A stretch of DNA of 64,000 nt from Erigeron canadensis (Eukaryota > Streptophyta > Magnoliopsida > Asterales > Asteraceae): positions 25,420,735 through 25,484,734 of the forward strand of contig NC_057769.1 of NCBI RefSeq assembly GCF_010389155.1. Direction: 5' to 3'. Numbering within the stretch: position 1 is the stretch's first letter; every line of letters starts with the position of its first letter. The notes below the pieces were generated by a model. The model was not told the origin of the DNA. It ran no database searches and saw only the letters and a program-made list of their open reading frames with translations. The position numbers were made by a program, and so were the translations under genes. Positions 60,134 to 64,000 of the stretch are shown one piece after another.

Positions 60134-60429
60134 CTGGTCAAAGATAACAAAACGTCAGGATAATTCAATTGTATATGAGTTGAGATCGATCTCCTTTTAG
60201 AATATAAACTCTCAAGTTTTAGATTAAATCAATCAAAATGTTGTAAATATGACAAAATGATCCACCATCAATTAAAATAAAAGCCGATATGTTTTTCTTC
60301 TAAGAAAATCATTGGGGATGTAAATATGACAAAATGATCCACCGCCAATAACTTACAACTTAGAAGATCCAACCTATCCTAGTTCTCAGTTAATACTAAT
60401 GGTGAGATTAAGGGATATTTTAAAGGGGC

Positions 60430-61078
60430 TAGAGGGCTGAGGCAAGGGGACCCAAGTAATGGAAGTATTTACATTAATGATTAGGAGATTAATTAGAGAA
60501 AAAAGTGGTTTTAACTATCATTGGGGATGTAAAGAGTTGGGTATCACCCATCTGCATTATGTTATGGTGATTTTAGATCTGCACGGTTCATCAAAAATGC
60601 ATTGGATGAGTTTAGCAAATGGCTCGGGATTGTATCCTAATGTGGGAAAAAGCTCTATATTTTTTGGGAATGTAAAACATGATGCTAAACAACAAATTAA
60701 TTATAGACTTATTGGGATATAAAGTGGGCAAGTAACCTATAAGGTATCTGGTAGTTCCACTGATTACTAAGGATCTCAAAGTTAATGATTGCCGGGAGCT
60801 CATAGACAAGGTTAAATGTAAAGTAATGAACTGGAAAAATAAAAGTTTGTCTTTTGCAGGGAGATTACAGCTCATTGCTTCTGTATTAAGTTCAATGAAG
60901 ATTTATTGGACGTCTTTCTTTCTATTACCAAAGGCAGTGACCAAAGAAAATAACAAGATTTTCAAAGGTTTTCTATGGTGTGGGGGAGAATTTAGTAAAG
61001 GAAAGATAAAAGTAGCTTTAAAAGAAGTATGCTTACCAAAGGAATATGGTGGATTAAAAGAATGAATCTTCATCTCCT
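60430..61078 (+). pseudogene. L1-type LINE reverse transcriptase remnant
   Basis: Pieces of a plant L1 RT appear in order with frameshifts: GLRQGDP at ~60432, MEVFTLMIRRLIREKSGF and ELGITHLHYV at 60459-60560 (the catalytic YADD box is lost), SGLYPNVGKSSIFFGNV near 60620-60680, then 60826-61065 with MNWKNKSLSFAGRLQLIASV, IYWTSFFLLPKAV, FLWCGG and CLPKEYGGLKE. The usual C-terminal part (zf-RVT) is cut off at ~61080, where copia third-ORF sequence begins. Confidence 0.85.
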
Positions 61079-61084
61079 AAGGGG

Positions 61085-61842
61085 GGGAGTGAGCAGAGTG
61101 TTGATAATAGAAGAGGTTTCCAAGGATTCTCTTGGGCCAACTGAATGGATTAAAATTTATAAACTAATCAAAGATAAGAAGGATGATAGATATAGGCTGC
61201 TAATTGCCATGGCAGGAGAGCAAATAAAGAAAATAAATCAAATGGAAAAAAAACACAAGATCAAAGACTCTCTGCTCAACGCTGCCAGACATCCATTCCC
61301 AGCACCTCCACCTCCACCTCCAATAAGGAGGGTTCCATCAAAAAGACCAGCGACCACCTCTCACTCCTCTCAGCTTCCTTCAATTCTCATAGCAGTCCCC
61401 ATGTCAGATATTGATAATAAACCGCTATTAAATCTAAGAATGCCTTCTAGCTGTCTTTATATGGAAGGTGTTTATGATGAAGTACATGGAGGGTTCTGCT
61501 TTTGCAATTTCCATGGACATGAACTTTTCTTCAGAACCAATGAGATTGAGATTAGTCCTTCTGCCTTTCTACTTAAAATAAGAAAGTATTGCATCAACTT
61601 CCAATGATCCCGAGTTCATTAAGCTGATTGATCAAAAACTGTTGAAGCCTAAAAAACAAAAGGATGAAGCATTCATCAAGCCTAAGCAAGAGTCACCAAG
61701 GGATTAAGTGGTGTTTGTAATAACTGTAATGCTGGTTTTTGTAAAGTTTTTTACCTTACATAAAATCTGCCACTTCATTTGATTCACTTGTGAGTTCAAG
61801 TAATTTCTACTCAGCAAAGTCTCCTCAGCGAATAGTGAGGAT
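61085..61842 (+). pseudogene. C-terminal fragment of a copia third ORF
   Basis: LGPTEWIKIYKLIKDKKD, LLNLRMPSSCLYMEGV and FCNFHGHELFFRTNEIE match LGASEWFEIYMLIKNKEA, LNLKLPPRALFEEGRV and FNNFQNDELFFRLAEME of the ORF at 14516-15817. The frame closes at 61607 and degenerate sequence continues to a purine-rich tract before the LTR at 61843. It is the 3' end of a second SIRE-type element. Confidence 0.8.
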
Positions 61843-62355
61843 TGTAGAGTCATGGATTCGCTGAGGAGACTCAGCGCTGAACTTTGTCAGCGATTCACCA
61901 CCAAGATTCCTAAGTCAGATATAGGTGGGAAAATGAAGACAAGAAGACTGGTCCCCAAAGACACGTGTTGATCAAGTAGAATGAAGACTTGTGACCTTGT
62001 ACCAAAATGATACTTTGGTGTTCTCTTTCATACCCGATTTGAAAACTAACAAGATGAAGATAAAGACACCTGTAGACCAGTCTTACACACCAATGGATGA
62101 TCGACATCCTTTCTAGTGTCAACATCTAATGGGTTGTCATGTGATGCCTTCTCTCACTCTATATAAGGCATCATCTAACCTAGTCACACTCTCGTTGGTG
62201 TATGCCACATTTTACACTAAGTGTGTGTTTCTACATCTTTGTAATATTGTTAAGTTTTTAGTGTCAAGAACTTAACAATTATTTATCTTTTCTTTCTTCT
62301 AAATACGGCCAAGTATTCACTATTTAATCAATAAAACACATAGTTAACTTATTTA
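61843..62355 (+). mobile_element. SIRE-type LTR, 3' end cut by a gypsy-type LTR
   Basis: TGTAGAGTCATGGATTCGCTG resembles TGTTAAGTCTGGGATTCGCTG of the complete element. The U3, a TATATAAGG box near 62160, and the 'gtgtgtttctac...ttaacaatt' R region follow. The LTR ends abruptly at 62355, where TGCAACACCC starts. It is a diverged relative of the LTR at 15928-16584. Confidence 0.75.
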
Positions 62356-63720
62356 TGCAACACCCGTGAGTTGACCACGAATACTTTTGAGTCAAAATAA
62401 TAATTTAAACTTGAAAATGCGAACTCGTATTTATTTAGCGGCATCGTATTTGAAAATAGGCCTCGTATTTTATAACGACCTCGTAATTTAGTTATTGACA
62501 TCTTATTTCCTTTTCAGCATCGTATTTCGGTCTTCCTCGTATTTCATAGATGGCATTGTATATTTGGACTAGTATGGTGACGTAGCATCGAATCCTCCCA
62601 TCTTACCCTACATATAAATAGTCGTATTCTCCTCACACTTTCATTTTCCATCACCTTAGCCACCTAGCAAAAACACACACACTTTTGCTACCCCATTCTG
62701 TCATACTACCCCATTTTTGATACCTCACTTTACTACCCCAAAAAAACAAGTTTTATGGAAATCAAACCTTATTTTGTTTAGATTTAGCTTCAATAACAGT
62801 GTTTTTACGTACTAGCATCATCGTAAACATCTATTTTGGGCAAATCCGATGTAAGAATCAAAACCTTTTTTATGTTGTTCTTTTGGTATTTTTTTGGTTT
62901 TTCCTTTAACACACACACTACACAGACCAAGTATCATACTTTTTACATCCAACACATTTAGAATTATATACTACAACTTTTGTCAAAGTTTCATGTGATT
63001 TAGTTAACAAGTTCTTGAGATTTAAGGATTTTTATACAATTTTTGTAAACTTTGTCCAAATGGGTCTTTAAGATTTAAGTCCGTTTTCGAGTTTCTTACT
63101 TTAGTATTGTTTTCTCATCATATTTGTGGGTGTAAAACTACAATTTGATGTTAAAAACACCTTTTCGATCGAAAGAAACGATTAGGGTTTTCTAGAACAA
63201 AATTAGGGATGAACAGCTCCAATTTATGACCCCGTTAACTATTCCAATTTCATTTTTTCTTTTAGTGAAATACTACCCCAAAATTTGTGACCTCGCATTT
63301 CCCTATTGTGACATCGCAATTGAGACTCCAATTACTACCTCGTAATTTAGCCTCTCAATTTAGCTTCTTAATTTAGCTTCTCAATTTAGCCTCTCATTCT
63401 CTCAATTTCAATCCCTCAAATAAGATCCCAAATCTCAATTAAGATCCCAGTTCTCAAATAAGACCCCAGATTCAACTTAAGACCACAAATTCAATTTAAG
63501 ACCTCAACTTTCGACTAAGACCCCCGATTTCAATTATTACCTCGATTTAGTCAACTTTGGTCGGTTTGGTTAACCTTGGTCAAGTTTTGTTGATTTGGTC
63601 AACTTAGTCAAACTCGTAACTTGGTCAACTTTGGTCAAACTTGTAAAATTGGATCAAAGTCAAACTAGTACACTTTTGGACAACTTAGTTAACACTTGGT
63701 GGCACATTACGAGCATGTAC
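62356..63720 (+). mobile_element. Truncated gypsy-type LTR, relative of 539-2805
   Basis: It starts TGCAACACCCGTGAGTTGACC and follows the reverse complement of 2805 back to about 1670: the 'catcgtattt' series, TATA 'acatataaatagtc' near 62610, 'agccacctagcaaaaacaca', the repeated tagcctctcaattt motif and the 'ggtcaactttggtcaaac' series. It breaks off near 63720, where a minus-strand SIRE-type LTR begins within a few bases, so about 40% of the LTR is missing. Confidence 0.75.
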
Positions 63721-63732
63721 ACAATTAATTGT

Positions 63733-64000
63733 TGATGGTCCACGATTGCACAACTTATGTTTAAATTTAGAATACAAGAAAGAAATTAAGCAAGCAAGTA
63801 ATTAACAAGAGCAATGTAAAGTTCAATTGCAATACATCAATGCAAGGATAATCATATGTATCATTGATTAAACGATGAATACATGGTTGATCTTACACTT
63901 GACTTACAAGAATACAAAAGAACAAAGATAATTGCTAAGTCTAGACAGATAAGAAAACTTAAGCAATTACAAGTGATACACACTTTTTAGACGGCAGAAG
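63733..64000 (-). mobile_element. SIRE-type LTR, minus orientation, runs off the window
   Basis: TGATGGTCCACGATTGCACAACTTATG is the reverse complement of the LTR 3' end (...cataagttgtgcattcctgg + accatca), and the match continues through 'atcatatgtatcattgattaaac' and 'acttgacttacaagaatac' to the last base. The rest lies outside the window. Confidence 0.8.

Overview
The window is plant nuclear DNA: AT-rich, intron-bearing, and dominated by LTR retrotransposons, SINEs and MITEs. From the families present (a SIRE-type Ty1/copia element with a long third reading frame, an expanded type of cytoplasmic receptor-like kinase) I infer a eudicot and most likely Asteraceae; the family assignment is inference from memory of similar proteins, not a search.

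Region 1 (376-16888) is a three-layer nest. An old minus-strand solo LTR (TSD ATAAA) was invaded by a Ty3/gypsy-type solo LTR (539-2805, TSD TCGAT) and by a complete 13.6-kb copia element (3013-16584, TSD GATGG) of the same broad family as the old LTR. The copia element has gag, pol, a 106-bp tandem repeat and a 4.2-kb extra ORF region before its 3' LTR, all with frame damage.

Region 2 (16889-31217) is gene space: an intronless AT-hook/PPC (AHL) gene at 20351-21154, a two-exon LEA_1-family gene at 29479-31217, and several SINEs.

Region 3 (31984-49809, minus strand) is the most unusual. A broken DAR/MTG1-type GTPase gene is split in two: its 5' exons lie at 49.8-49.4 kb and its 3' exons at 32.6-32.0 kb. 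Between them, on the same strand, is a 12-exon gene (48038-33834) that starts with a complete protein kinase domain and continues into exons resembling the myosin XI globular tail (dilute/DIL domain), without any motor. Its introns are full of MITEs, a Helitron and a degenerate copy of the copia third ORF; a 128-bp hAT-like MITE sits in the last exon. A second copy of the DIL C-terminal exons lies at 58.7-60.1 kb.

Region 4 (49810-64000) is repeats again: a Tourist-like MITE, a minus-strand copia element with a short LTR (51351-56738) interrupted by another LTR, a LINE reverse-transcriptase remnant joined to a copia third-ORF fragment, a second copy of the gypsy-type LTR and two more SIRE-type LTRs. 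The genes judged possibly functional are the AHL and LEA genes and, less certainly, the kinase-DIL gene.
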